Below are positions 54,934-64,000 of a stretch of 64,000 bases of DNA, piece by piece. Below the pieces are notes generated by a model. It was given only the letters and a program-made list of their open reading frames with translations. It did not search any database and was not told the origin of the DNA. Location of the stretch: assembly GCF_047948215.1 (NCBI RefSeq), contig NC_134455.1, positions 347,309,842 through 347,373,841 of the forward strand, given 5' to 3'. Position 1 is the stretch's first letter, and each line of letters starts with the position of its first letter. Both the position numbers and the translations under genes were made by a program. Source of the DNA: Lycorma delicatula. Its lineage: Eukaryota; Arthropoda; Insecta; Hemiptera; Fulgoridae.

Positions 54934-56169
54934 GTATAACACAAATATAATGATATTAAATTTCATGATTATATTTTTACTAATATTAGAGTATAAGTAA
55001 ATGTTACTTTATACTCTGTTTTAGCCTCTTTTTTAGAATTTTAAAATTATTAAAAAATTATATTTACCCAAAAAAATGGTACACTATTGAGAAATGACTT
55101 CAAAACTTTTTGAAAATCATCTTAAATACTCATTCTAAAAAGAAAGACATAAAAAGCTTTCAGTCTGTGTTCTTCAGAGACTGCCACTGGAATTGCTTGC
55201 TGATAGATATGGTACTTGAATCAGATTTTGTAAGATCTTTATTGTTTATGTATTTTTATATGTTTTGTATATTCTGAGCTTATCAATTTTGACTTCTTTA
55301 ATCTTTATGTGTAATATTTTCATGTTGATTTTTATCCAACAATTATCCATCACCAATTAAGTTAAACCAATTTACTTGAGTGTAATAAATTTTTTTTAAT
55401 CAATTTACTTTGGAAATCAGTAAATTATGTCTTACATAAAATATTAAAAAATATCTCAATTTTGTGCTCCTTAGCTAAAGATATTATTGCAAGATTCAAC
55501 TTATTGCAGCAATACAGTTTGTAGCCAGCAGTTGACATAAAATTAATCAAACAATAATTCAAAATCATTTAGTCTACTGTGTACTATTTCTGTCAGCAAA
55601 TCATCTGTTTTGAATCATGGCAGTTACAGAAAACGACTGTTTGCTACAAGTTGAAATCACAAAGAATTGACTTGGATGTATGAAGATATAGGATATTGAA
55701 AATGAAGATTGCAATGATGGGACTGGAAAGAATTACAATAAATGTGACTGGCAAAAATGATGGCAATGAAGATAAAGTTTATGGGTAGCACCACAGAATG
55801 TAAAAAAATTTATTTTCTAACCTCAGTGGTATTTTATGCTAAAAAGCAATACAGACAATACTATACAGAATTTGAGATTTGAAAAAAAAAACAGCAAAAA
55901 TGGATGAATTTTTCAAATAAATCAATTGAAGACAATTTATATGTATGTATGTATATATATATATATATATATACATACATACATACATACTTACAAAGGG
56001 CACTAGGAAAGTTCTGCAATACAACAGAATGGATTAGCACAGATAGTTACAAGTTAGCATCTGTTTTGAGAGGTCCCAACATGTACTATAACCACTCTAG
56101 TCACTGTTTCAGTATGATTTACTTTTTATAGCTTTGTTAGTAAAAAGAGGTAATAATGTTATCATCACT
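54934..56169. other. intron 5' part, with TA/TATG microsatellite
   Basis: No coding element. A TATG/TA/TACA simple repeat lies at 55939-55991; the small frames over it on both strands are artefacts. Confidence 0.5.
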
Positions 56170-57215
56170 ATGAAAACTAAATACCAGTTAATTATGCTCT
56201 ACAAGTTTTCACGCGGATTAAGTACTCATCATCATTTAGAGAAAATGGCTCCTGTGCTTGGAGAAAAATGTCCTCATCATACAGATATATTTAGCTAGTA
56301 CCGAGAGTTTGAAAGAGAAAATTTTGGACTTGAGGTCACTCCAAGGTCAGGTTGACTGTCTTTTTTGTGACTGAGGGAACATTGCTGCAGTACAGAAAAA
56401 GCTTCAGACAAAAGGTTGCAAATAGAGCTATTCTTGGGGATTATTGCAGCAGCAGTTCATGCTATGCTGTGAGATCCCATTGACGTTAGAAGGCTTTGTA
56501 CCCTTTGCCTTGTAACTTGACTGATGAATCAAATGGCACATTGTGTTTCATGGTGACATGGAATGCTGAAAAAATCTGAAAAAAGGAAATCTACCTATGT
56601 GAAGAATATTGATGATGGAACTTGACTGTACTATTACAACATCCTGAACAAAGGCTCAGAACAAAGTGTAGCTGTTTGAAGATGAAGAGACGTCCCCCAT
56701 TGCTGTTTGAAAATCCAGATGAGTGAAAAAGAGAATAGTGGCTGTATTTTTTAAGTGGAGGAGTTTCAGTGACCTGTGTTGGAAACTCAGTAGACAGTTA
56801 CAGGGAAGTCATATACCAAGGCATGCCTGTCTAAAGTTGTTGAAACTCTTAAGAAGTTGCACCCAAACTCAAGAATGAAATTTGTTTCTTCACCATGGTA
56901 ACGCTCCAGCACTCTGTTTCACAGTTTACTCTCAGTATTTGGCCAGCATTGGAATAAAATTCTTACAGCATTCTCCCACAGTTCTGACCTCATTCCATCT
57001 GACTTTGCACTGTTACCCCAGGTGAAGTACAGACTGAAAGGGAAGAATTTTATGAGCAATGATGACCTCCTAAGGGCTTTGGACTATGAGTGTGCCCAAA
57101 TCTTTCTTTTAAAGAGAAAAGGGTTTCTTTGAAGATTGGTTTCAAAAGATGGAGAAGTGTATAATGTATAGTGAAAATTATTTTGAAAAATTTTTTTTAA
57201 ATAAAGTCGTATTGC
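56170..57215 (+). pseudogene. mariner transposase relic, another lineage
   Basis: From ATG 56170: MKTKYQLIMLYKFSRGLSTH, YREFERENFGLEVTPRSG (helix-turn-helix and GRPS region). Then WHGMLKKSEKRKSTYVKNID (56555-56610, ending just before the decayed TGDETW), YYYNILNKGSEQSVAV (YYYDPETKRQS equivalent) and FFTMVTLQHSVSQFTLS (FHHDNAPAH equivalent near 56890). Next are SDLIPSDFALLPQVKYRLKG (56978-57035) and MSNDDLLRALDYECAQI. It ends ahead of a long TA microsatellite. Many stops. Confidence 0.78.
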
Positions 57216-57228
57216 AAAACATTCCTTG

Positions 57229-57235
<7 letters not shown>

Positions 57236-57269
<34 letters not shown>

Positions 57270-57297
57270 ACATATATATATATATATATATATATAA
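57236..57297. repeat. (TA)n microsatellite
   Basis: Two TA runs separated by GTCACA. Confidence 0.95.
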
Positions 57298-57849
57298 GTT
57301 TGGCAGTTTTATTCATTTGCAACAGCATCCCATGAGAACAAACCAATTGATTGCTTTCAAACTTTCAGGATTCATTTGTGATATCCCAGGGAAAGTTTTA
57401 AGCCATAGATTGAAGCCCTAGCTCCCTTAGGGATGAAGTTGTAAATTTTTTCTCTTGGATGACAACCTAATAATTCCATTTTTTATTTTGTAAAAATAAT
57501 AGACTATGCATTTTATAACCTACCTAATCTTCAGCTCTCTACCCCTTGACCCCTTTCAGAGGTATAGGGTATTTTAGGTAATGGAAAGGGAACCAAAAGG
57601 AATATGTTCATCTAAAGCACGAGCTTCTATGTCAAGAACGAAGGAAATTTTGGAGGAAAGTGAGCTTTTCAGGCTTTAATTGTTATTTATCAGTATTATT
57701 CTTACCACCATGAGGATAACATAGCAGGGGTCCAGTGACAGAAAGGGTGATCGAAATAAGCTCTGACCAGCTAATATAAATATTTTATGAATATAAGTAA
57801 TCATACCATTTTATCATAATTTCAGAGTGCCTTAATAAAGCACTAAGCT

Positions 57850-58135
57850 TATTATTATTAAATATTTATTATGCTTACATATAAGATCCATATGCAGTAA
57901 AATATCATCCCTTGGGGTTCCTTCAAAATGTCAGAACAAGTTTTCAAGATATAAAAATGGCTGTCAGATCATTGTTTGGCGCTCTTAAGTATGAATCATG
58001 TTGACTGATATTTAGAAAATAAAACATGTTAATTATCCATGTGTTTATATTTAAGAATGTGTACTTTCTCGTAAAATTATTATGTCTTTTTATTTTATGA
58101 TATTTAATAACATATACAAAATGAATAGAAAACCC
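57850..58135 (+). pseudogene. LINE C-terminal repeat, uninterrupted fragment
   Basis: Aligns with 49400-49676: AAAATGTCAGAACAAGTTTT, ATGGCTGTCAGATCATTGTTTG and TATGAATCATG..GAC..ATATTTAGAAAAT are shared. Too decayed to translate over any length. Confidence 0.65.
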
Positions 58136-58190
58136 AAACATTATTAATTTTTGTTATTTTAATTACATAAAATTAATTATAATATTTTAG

Positions 58191-58414
58191 GCACAATACA
58201 AGATAGAACAACCTATGAACAACAGCTTTCATCGGAGGACAGAATCTTATGACGAGAGCCAGTGCAGGCCTGAATTGTTTTTTCCACAACACCCAAGGAA
58301 CCAACAGAATGAGAATGAAAGGGGAGAAAAGGCAATAGCAGAAAAAGATTCTGGTGATTCTTCTTCTGCATTAACAAATGTATCCTACCAGTGTACATCA
58401 CCATATCTTTCCAG
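58191..58414 (+). CDS. exon: GUK-holder / NHS-family protein (partial)
   Basis: Acceptor AATATTTTAG, donor GTACAA. Phase 0 in, two bases carried out. Encodes AQYKIEQPMNNSFHRRTESY, DESQCRPELFFPQHPRN, a Glu/Asn-rich stretch, and a Ser/Thr-rich end (DSGDSSSALTNVSYQCTSPY). FHRRTESYDE is a plausible phosphorylation-type motif. Phase agreement with both neighbouring exons supports the exon; the amino-acid sequence here is less conserved-looking than the flanking exons. Confidence 0.75.
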
Positions 58415-58479
58415 GTACAAGTTTAACATATGTGATATATTTTTTTTAAGTAAAATATTAATCGGATAATATTAATATA

Positions 58480-59055
58480 CAGATGTACAAAAACTCCTGC
58501 ATCCTACTGTGAAATCACAGTATTTGTTTAATATGTCCTCCATCAAATTCGAGACAGCTCTCTAGGTAGAATTTTAGATTGTTTAACATCCCAGGGCCAT
58601 AATGATTGTCTATGGCTTGGCATCCATGGCATTCATCCTCAATCCTGGTTCATAAGTCTACATCATGAACTTTAACACATTCATGATTTTAGATACCCCC
58701 AGTATGAAAAGTCTGTTAGATTCAAATTTGGCTATCGTGGAGCCTATTCAACAGATACTCTGTGACCATTCCAGTGTTCAGGAGAGGTTTCTCCCTGCTA
58801 GTGTTATACAGTACTCGCAGTACTGTAGTAGTGTGGAGGGCTCCATCTTGCATGATCCATTCATGATGCTGCTCAATGATATCCAATGTAGACATTAGTC
58901 AATTTGGAGCTAATGCAGGTACTTTTCATATTCCACATTTCCTTCAATAAAGTAATGGTCAATAACATAATCATTCCAGTTGCACACCACTCTTTTGGTA
59001 TAAGATACTTGGGGTGATCTGTAAGCCACTTTTGAAACTAGCTGTGAAAAATATT
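58480..59055 (-). pseudogene. DUF4817/DDE-type transposase C-terminal relic in intron
   Basis: On the minus strand, broken frames read a LDIIEQHHEWIMQDGAPPHY stretch (58880-58825, the second catalytic Asp block QQDGAPPHY), NLNLTDFSYWGYLKS (58735-58690, in place of PDLTPCDFFLWGYLKS) and a C-terminal LESCLEFDGGHIKQ equivalent (58560-58515). This order matches the transposase family of the 14385-16862 element. N-terminal half absent. Confidence 0.68.
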
Positions 59056-59429
59056 AAATGGGTGACATATTGTTTATTAAATGGGTGCATTATTGTTTTG
59101 ACTCAAACTTTTTTTCAGTTAGTTTTAAAATGATTGTCACAACCTAGTCTTTACATTAAAATTGTTCAATTGCTCCTCCTCAGAGGCATTGAATTTGGTA
59201 GCCGCACATGGAAAAATAGAAAGTTTGGAAATAAAGAGTATTTGTTATATTTTATTTTTCTTTATTACAATTTTATATTTTTCTAAAAAAAATGTGTACA
59301 ATAATTACTGATTTCAAAACTAAATTACAACTTGTTTGAAACTTTTGGTATTAAAATTAGAAAATTAGTTTCAAAACTTAAATATATTTTAAAACAAGGT
59401 TTTTAATACTTTTAAAAATTTTTATTCAG

Positions 59430-59711
59430 TGCATCACCAAGACAGCGTAACAGAATACGGACTAATCCATGGCTAGGGCCACAGCAGACAGCCCATCCAC
59501 CAAGTATCAAAAACTATAATTCACAAGGAGAAACTTCATCAACAGTTGGAAGCAGCTCTACACTGTCATCTAGTGGTTGTCGTAATGTACCAGCTGAAGC
59601 AAAAAATTGTTTTTCACCTAAAATCAAAGAAAAAAAGAAGTTAATAAAAGAAGAACTTAAGGGCACAAATAATGTTTTAAAGAATTCACAAGCATCAGTT
59701 ACTGTTAGTCC
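59430..59711 (+). CDS. exon: GUK-holder / NHS-family protein (partial)
   Basis: Acceptor TTTTTATTCAG, donor GTAAGT from 59712. It enters with two bases carried over and leaves with two. Encodes SASPRQRNRIRTNPWLGPQQ, SIKNYNSQGETSSTVGSSST, then a Ser-rich block, a Lys-rich stretch (KIKEKKKLIKEELKG) and SQASVTVSP. RQRNRIRTNPWL followed by Ser-rich sequence fits the NHS/GUK-holder family as I recall it. Together with the previous exon the frame is open for 168 codons. The next exon is not found in the remaining 4.3 kb, so the gene continues outside the window. Confidence 0.8.
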
Positions 59712-59849
59712 GTAAGTAAAAATTTGTTTTAACATAGTATATTTAATATAGCCTAACTAACACAGATATGTATAAAAATTATACCAAACATCATTACATG
59801 TTGAAATTTTTAATATCTGTTAATAATGAAGATTATCCATTGATATGTC

Positions 59850-60345
59850 TATAATAACAGATTCCGATTCTTGAAATCGGAATGTTTTCAAGATTAAAAA
59901 TGGGTTGTTAGACCATTTTTTGGTACCCATCAACGATCTGACCATCAACTCCTTAATCAACTGTGTCTGAATCATATAAACCAATATTTAGAAAATTGAA
60001 AATGTTAATTTATCATGCATATGTCTGTCTATATTTGAATGTACAATCTTTGCTACAATAAAAATTAATTATTTTAAAAAAACAACAATATCCATTTATT
60101 TAACCATACAAGCAAACCGTTCTCATGTAAGCAGACGCATCATTCAGCTTATGAGAAAGAACCTTATTTTGCTTCCATAGTCATTTTTAATAAATTACCA
60201 AACTATTTTAAAAATCTTCCCACCAGTTCTTTTAAAAGACAAATAAAGATTTTATTTTATAAAAGCAATATTACTCTGTCAATGTTTTTTTTTAAAAACA
60301 ATAATTAAAAAATCAAGTAAAAAACGGTGAAATTTCAGGAGCCTG
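59850..60345 (+). pseudogene. LINE C-terminal repeat, longest uninterrupted copy
   Basis: Aligns with 49400-49676 joined to 51386-51700: AACCAATATTTAGAAAATTG, TTAATTTATC, TTTGAATGTACAATCTTTGC, AACAACAATATCC, then a stretch encoding NSFKRQIKILFYKSNITLSM. It shows the pre-insertion state of the split copy. Confidence 0.68.
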
Positions 60346-60689
60346 TCGTGTATGTAAAGTGCTCAAATAATTTTCATTAACACTCTTTGAATTATATTTA
60401 TGATTTGTTATTTATTTTTAATTATTTTTTTATGATTTATTTTGTTGCTAATTTTAGTAATACCTTGTACCTTCATGAATCTATTTATCCTAACATTAAT
60501 TCATATGTCTATTTTTTAAATAGTTTACATGGATTTTAATCTAATTTATTTTTATAATTAACTATGTATTTTATGATGCTGCTTTGATCAGAGTTTATGA
60601 TACTTTCCTTAATCTATCCAGGTAAACACTAGGGCAATTCTTTTTATTACCCTATTACCCTTGGAATATCACACCTGCCAATACTGATG

Positions 60690-62170
60690 TTATCTATTTT
60701 CTTTTTTTGTCTTCAGTCATTTGTCTGGTTTGATGCAGCTCTCCAAGAGTCCCTAACTAGTGCCAGTCGTTTCATTTCGATATACCCCGTACACCCTACA
60801 TCCCTAACAATTTGTTTTACATATACCAAATGTTGCCTGCCTGCACAATTTTTCTCATCTACATGTCCCTCCAATATTAAAGTGATTATTCCAGGATGCC
60901 TTAATGTGTGGCCTATAAGTTTGTCTCTTCTTTTAACTATATTTTTCCAAATGCTTCTTTCTTCATCAATGTGCCACAACACCTCTTCATTTATCACTTT
61001 ATCTGCTCATCTGATTTTTAACATTCTCCTATAGCACCACATTTCAAAACCTAATCTTTTCTTCTTAGGTACTCCAATCATTCAAGTTTCCCTTCCATAT
61101 AGCAACACTCCAAACATATACTTTCAAAAATGTTTTTCTGATGTTTAAATTAATTTTTGATGCAAGCAAATTATATTTCTGACTGAAAGCTCATTTCACC
61201 TGTGCTATTCGGTGTTTATATCATTCCTGCTTTGTCTATTTTTAATAATTCTACTTCCCAAATAACAAAATTCTTCTACCTCCTTAATCTTATTTTTTAT
61301 AGGTCCATCTACATTATTTCTACTACATTTCATTACTTTCGTTTTGTTTTTGTTTATTTTCATGCGGTAGTTCTTGTGTAGGACTTCATCATTGATTTTA
61401 TTATACCATGGCCATTCAAAAAGTTCTCTGCCTGACACAGAGATGGAATATGTATGATCAAATGACTGTGTATATTCACATGTCCTGATCCAACTCTCTA
61501 ACCTTTTTATATAAACATAGCTACCCCATTTACTTATTCATTGGGTCTGTTGTACACCACTATAAAGCATTAAATAATCTTATATATATTTGTTGTCATG
61601 TAGCTTCTTTTTTGTTTCAGGGATGAACGCTTTATGTACACCTTTTTCCCTTTTGAACATGGGCTAGCCCTTATTTGCTATCGACCGAACACTACATGTA
61701 CCTATAACAAATTTATCTTCAATCCATATTTCCTGTCCTTTTTTTTAACCGATATTTTCCATCCATTCCGAGATTAATCTGGTTTCTACCAGTACTTAAA
61801 AAAAATGCTCTGGGCACATTACAAGCACTGCACAAATTGAGCTCAATAATGGGTCTACCATCTTGCTGTCTCTGAACCTGCAAGGTAATTTATTCGAGTC
61901 ACCATTCTAGGCTCTTCCACCCCTCTCTACACTGTTGAAAATCTAGTTCCTCCTCTACTGTGAAGGCTATTGACCAGTTATCACCTGTAATCGTAGGGAG
62001 GTGGCCTATATAACATACAGGCAGGTGCATAACCATAACTAGGTGCTATCATCTGGAACCAGATGGATCTAGGTTTTTTAACATAACAAATACTACTCCC
62101 CCTCCATACTTCCTCATTACTTGTGGGACAAGGCCCCAGCTTGGGAGAGGCAATGCTAAGTAGTACCATT
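60690..62170 (-). pseudogene. non-LTR retrotransposon, internally deleted
   Basis: A minus-strand sister of 25705-26180. From its 5' side: a TGDNWSIAFTVEEELDFQQC stretch (62000-61930), an endonuclease start EDKFVIGTCSVRSIANKG (61725-61670) and LYSGVQQTQ (61565-61545). RT palm remnant MKINKNKTKVMKCSRNN and IKEVEEFCYLGSRI lie at 61370-61260. The C-terminal NEEVLWHIDEERSIWKNIV, RRDKLIGHTLRHPG and YVKQIVRDVGC lie at 60997-60790. The 3' end CAAACAAATGACTGAAGAC and an A-run finish it at 60690. Most of the endonuclease and RT is missing. Confidence 0.78.
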
Positions 62171-62174
62171 GGTG

Positions 62175-63225
62175 GTTTAAAATTAAAGTTTGAGCTGTTA
62201 CAAAGTACTTTATTTTAAAAGGTTTAACCCTAAAAGACATACAAAAAGAGTTAGATTCCACTTTAAAGGATTCTTCCCCTTCGTTTTTGATGGTAAAAAA
62301 GTGGGCTGCTGAATTTAAATATGGTTGTACATCCATTCAAGATGATAAAAACACAGGAAGTCTGTGGAAGCACACAGGAAACTCTTATGACCAATGCAAT
62401 CATTCCAAAAATTTAAAATGCATTATTAAATGATTGCCAAATGAAAGTATGTGAGCTTATTGACATTACAAACATCTCATCTCAATGGATCAAGTCCACT
62501 ACATTTTACACAATATTTTGGGTACAAAAAAGCTTTCCACTCATTGTTTGCTATGTTTGTTAACAATCTACAAAAATGCATTTGACTAATCACTTCTCTA
62601 GGGTGTTAAGACTTATTTAAACGCAATTATGTAGAATCTCTTTTTAAAGTTTTATAACAGTAAATGAAATATAGAGCCATCATTACATTACCAAACACCA
62701 GTCAAAACAGTGGGAGAGAGCAGGTGAAAGTGTACCAAAGAAAGCAAAAATGGTTCCATCAGTAGGAAAAGTCATGGCTACAGTTTTTTGACATTCTCAG
62801 GATCCAGTGCTGTTAGGCGAAAAAAGCAGGAACATCAGCTGGAACTGTTATGCCTCACTACTGGACCAATTGAAGGATTATGTCCATGCCATACATCCAC
62901 ATCTGGCCAAAAAGAAAGTGCTCAAATAATGCACCTGCACACACCTCTAGATTCTTGCTGCAAAATGCTGTAACCTAAGCATCAAATAGCTTCCACATGC
63001 GCTGTGTTTGCTGGAATTCCCACCAATTGCTTCCTCTTCCCAAGCTTGAATAAATGGATTTTTTTTACAAAGTTTAACTTCAAATGGCAAGTCATAGATG
63101 AGAACCACTTATTTTGGAGAGTTGGACTAATCACATTAATCTGAGAATATTAAAATATGGAAAGTCATTAGTCAAAATGCATCAAATTGCAAGTTGATAA
63201 ATAAAAAAAACTTTTGACAAATCTT
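62175..63225 (+). pseudogene. mariner transposase relic (SETMAR-like lineage), second copy
   Basis: Shares its N-terminal DNA with 45206-46175 (ACATACAAAAA.AGTTAGA, TCCACTTTAAAGG). Later landmarks are KKWAAEFKYGCTSIQDDKNT (62295-62355), SQWIKSTTFYTIFWV, and RAGESVPKKAKMVPSVGKVM with ATVF (62716-62788). Then follow YASLLDQLKDYVHAIHPHLA and KKKVL (62850-62922). HDNAPAH and the third Asp region are degraded (62930-63060). Stops and shifts throughout. Confidence 0.78.
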
Positions 63226-63838
63226 GTGTTTTATTTGTCAGGCCAAGAAGAACTTTCTGAACAAACCTCATATATTCATAAAAAGAACAAAAAAATAATC
63301 ATAGAAGTTAAAAAGACAGGAAATTAGATTTGAAAAAATAATCTTAACAAATTTTTTCATAATCAAATTGCCAAAAAACATTAAAAACCCAGTAAAGTAA
63401 AAATGTTGTAACAAATTCTAATTGACTTAATCATAATACACTTATGCTTCTTTGTTTTGAGAATTCTACTTAAATTTTTATTTGAAAAGACTCGACAAGT
63501 AAATTCTAAAATTTATAAAAAATTGAAAGAAAGTTTAATAAATAAATCTTATTTTGTCTTTAACACGGCTGTGATACTGGTTACATATGTCCTATACGAG
63601 CATTTACAGTGAGGCTTCCTATTCTCCCTTTCGACTACCCTTCTGTATGGTACAGACCTTTGGTAGTTGTAAAAAAAGTTAAAATTTACCATCAGTTTGG
63701 TGCGATACCAGACATACAGGATTGACACAGTTAGAATCTGAAGAAGATAGGCATTTTTCATAACACTGCTAAGTAACACAACTAGTTCTATCAATGACTG
63801 ACAGTGTCACAAAAGCAAAATCTTAAAAATATGGGCGT
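63226..63838. other. intron, no recognised element
   Basis: A minus-strand open frame of 81 codons (63549-63794) has normal composition but no recognised domain and no supporting context. AT-rich otherwise. Confidence 0.4.
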
Positions 63839-64000
63839 TCTTTCTTTTTCTGTTTATCGTCTGGAACCACTGTAAGGTACTACTTCAATGGATGAATGAG
63901 GATGATATGAATTGAATGATGAATGTAAATGAAGTGTGTAGTCTTGTACAGTCTCAGGTCAACCGTTCCTGAGATGTGTAGTTAATTGAAAGCCAACCAC
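63839..64000 (-). mobile_element. SINE family 1, minus copy cut by the window end
   Basis: Tail (TTTCTTTTTCTGTTTATCGT) and body landmarks (AATGAAGTGTGTAGTCTTGT, CCTGAGATGTGTAGTTAATT, AAAGCCAACCAC) are present. The tRNA-like head lies beyond base 64000. Confidence 0.9.

Noticed and set aside
54681..54944. Minus-strand open frame of 87 codons
   Set aside because: Shadow of the spliced plus-strand exon 54674-54933.
60687..61034. Plus-strand open frame of 115 codons
   Set aside because: Antisense of the LINE C-terminal frame at 60713-60997, just as 25824-26159 is antisense of 25726-26076.
62049..62336. 95-codon minus-strand open frame
   Set aside because: It straddles the junction between the LINE 5' remnant and the opposite-strand mariner; a chance frame.
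63549..63794. 81-codon minus-strand open frame
   Set aside because: No recognised motif; length is compatible with chance in this window.

Overview
This is AT-rich eukaryotic DNA with an arthropod repeat landscape, most likely an insect. The evidence is several Tc1/mariner lineages, a DUF4817-type transposase family, a piggyBac-like relic, a Penelope-like element, I-group and other non-LTR retrotransposons, and tRNA-derived SINEs. Hemiptera is a guess from the repeat style only; nothing in the window names the species. No bacterial, plasmid or CRISPR features are present.

Layout. Bases 1-36,290 hold no recognisable host gene. They are old transposons and their non-autonomous derivatives: mariner elements (2532-3862, 8926-10175, 11835-12160, 20183-20945), DUF4817-type elements (5691-6540, 14385-16862, 18690-19998, 21640-22797, 32715-33420), a Tc1-like relic (26905-27600), palindromic MITE-like elements (7117-7749, 16868-17700, 35957-36265), a roughly 0.9 kb repeat with an embedded tRNA-like block (10583-11462, 25030-25595, 28535-29432, 31672-31782) and two SINE families. 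Bases 36,295-43,260 form a nest: a minus-strand Penelope-like element split by a nearly intact 6.4 kb I-group LINE (ORF1, and ORF2 with endonuclease, reverse transcriptase and RNase H).

The one host gene runs left to right from about 44.5 kb past the right part of the window. A putative 5' coding exon (44526-44669) is followed by four exons (52249-52465, 54674-54933, 58191-58414, 59430-59711) with consensus splice sites and compatible phases. The encoded motifs (YSTGYSTDGTSP, PEYYINIRTGTHYF, RIRTNPWL) suggest a GUK-holder / Nance-Horan syndrome (NHS) family protein. The final exons lie outside the window. Its introns carry mariner, piggyBac-like, DUF4817-type and LINE relics.

The clearest biology is the record of nested insertions. 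A SINE with a 15 bp target-site duplication sits in a mariner. A SINE sits in the centre of a palindromic MITE that itself sits in another foldback element. A LINE with an (AAT)n tail sits in an older LINE repeat whose uninterrupted paralogues are elsewhere in the window. A LINE sits in a Penelope-like element. Two SINE families with different tRNA-like heads share one 3' tail.
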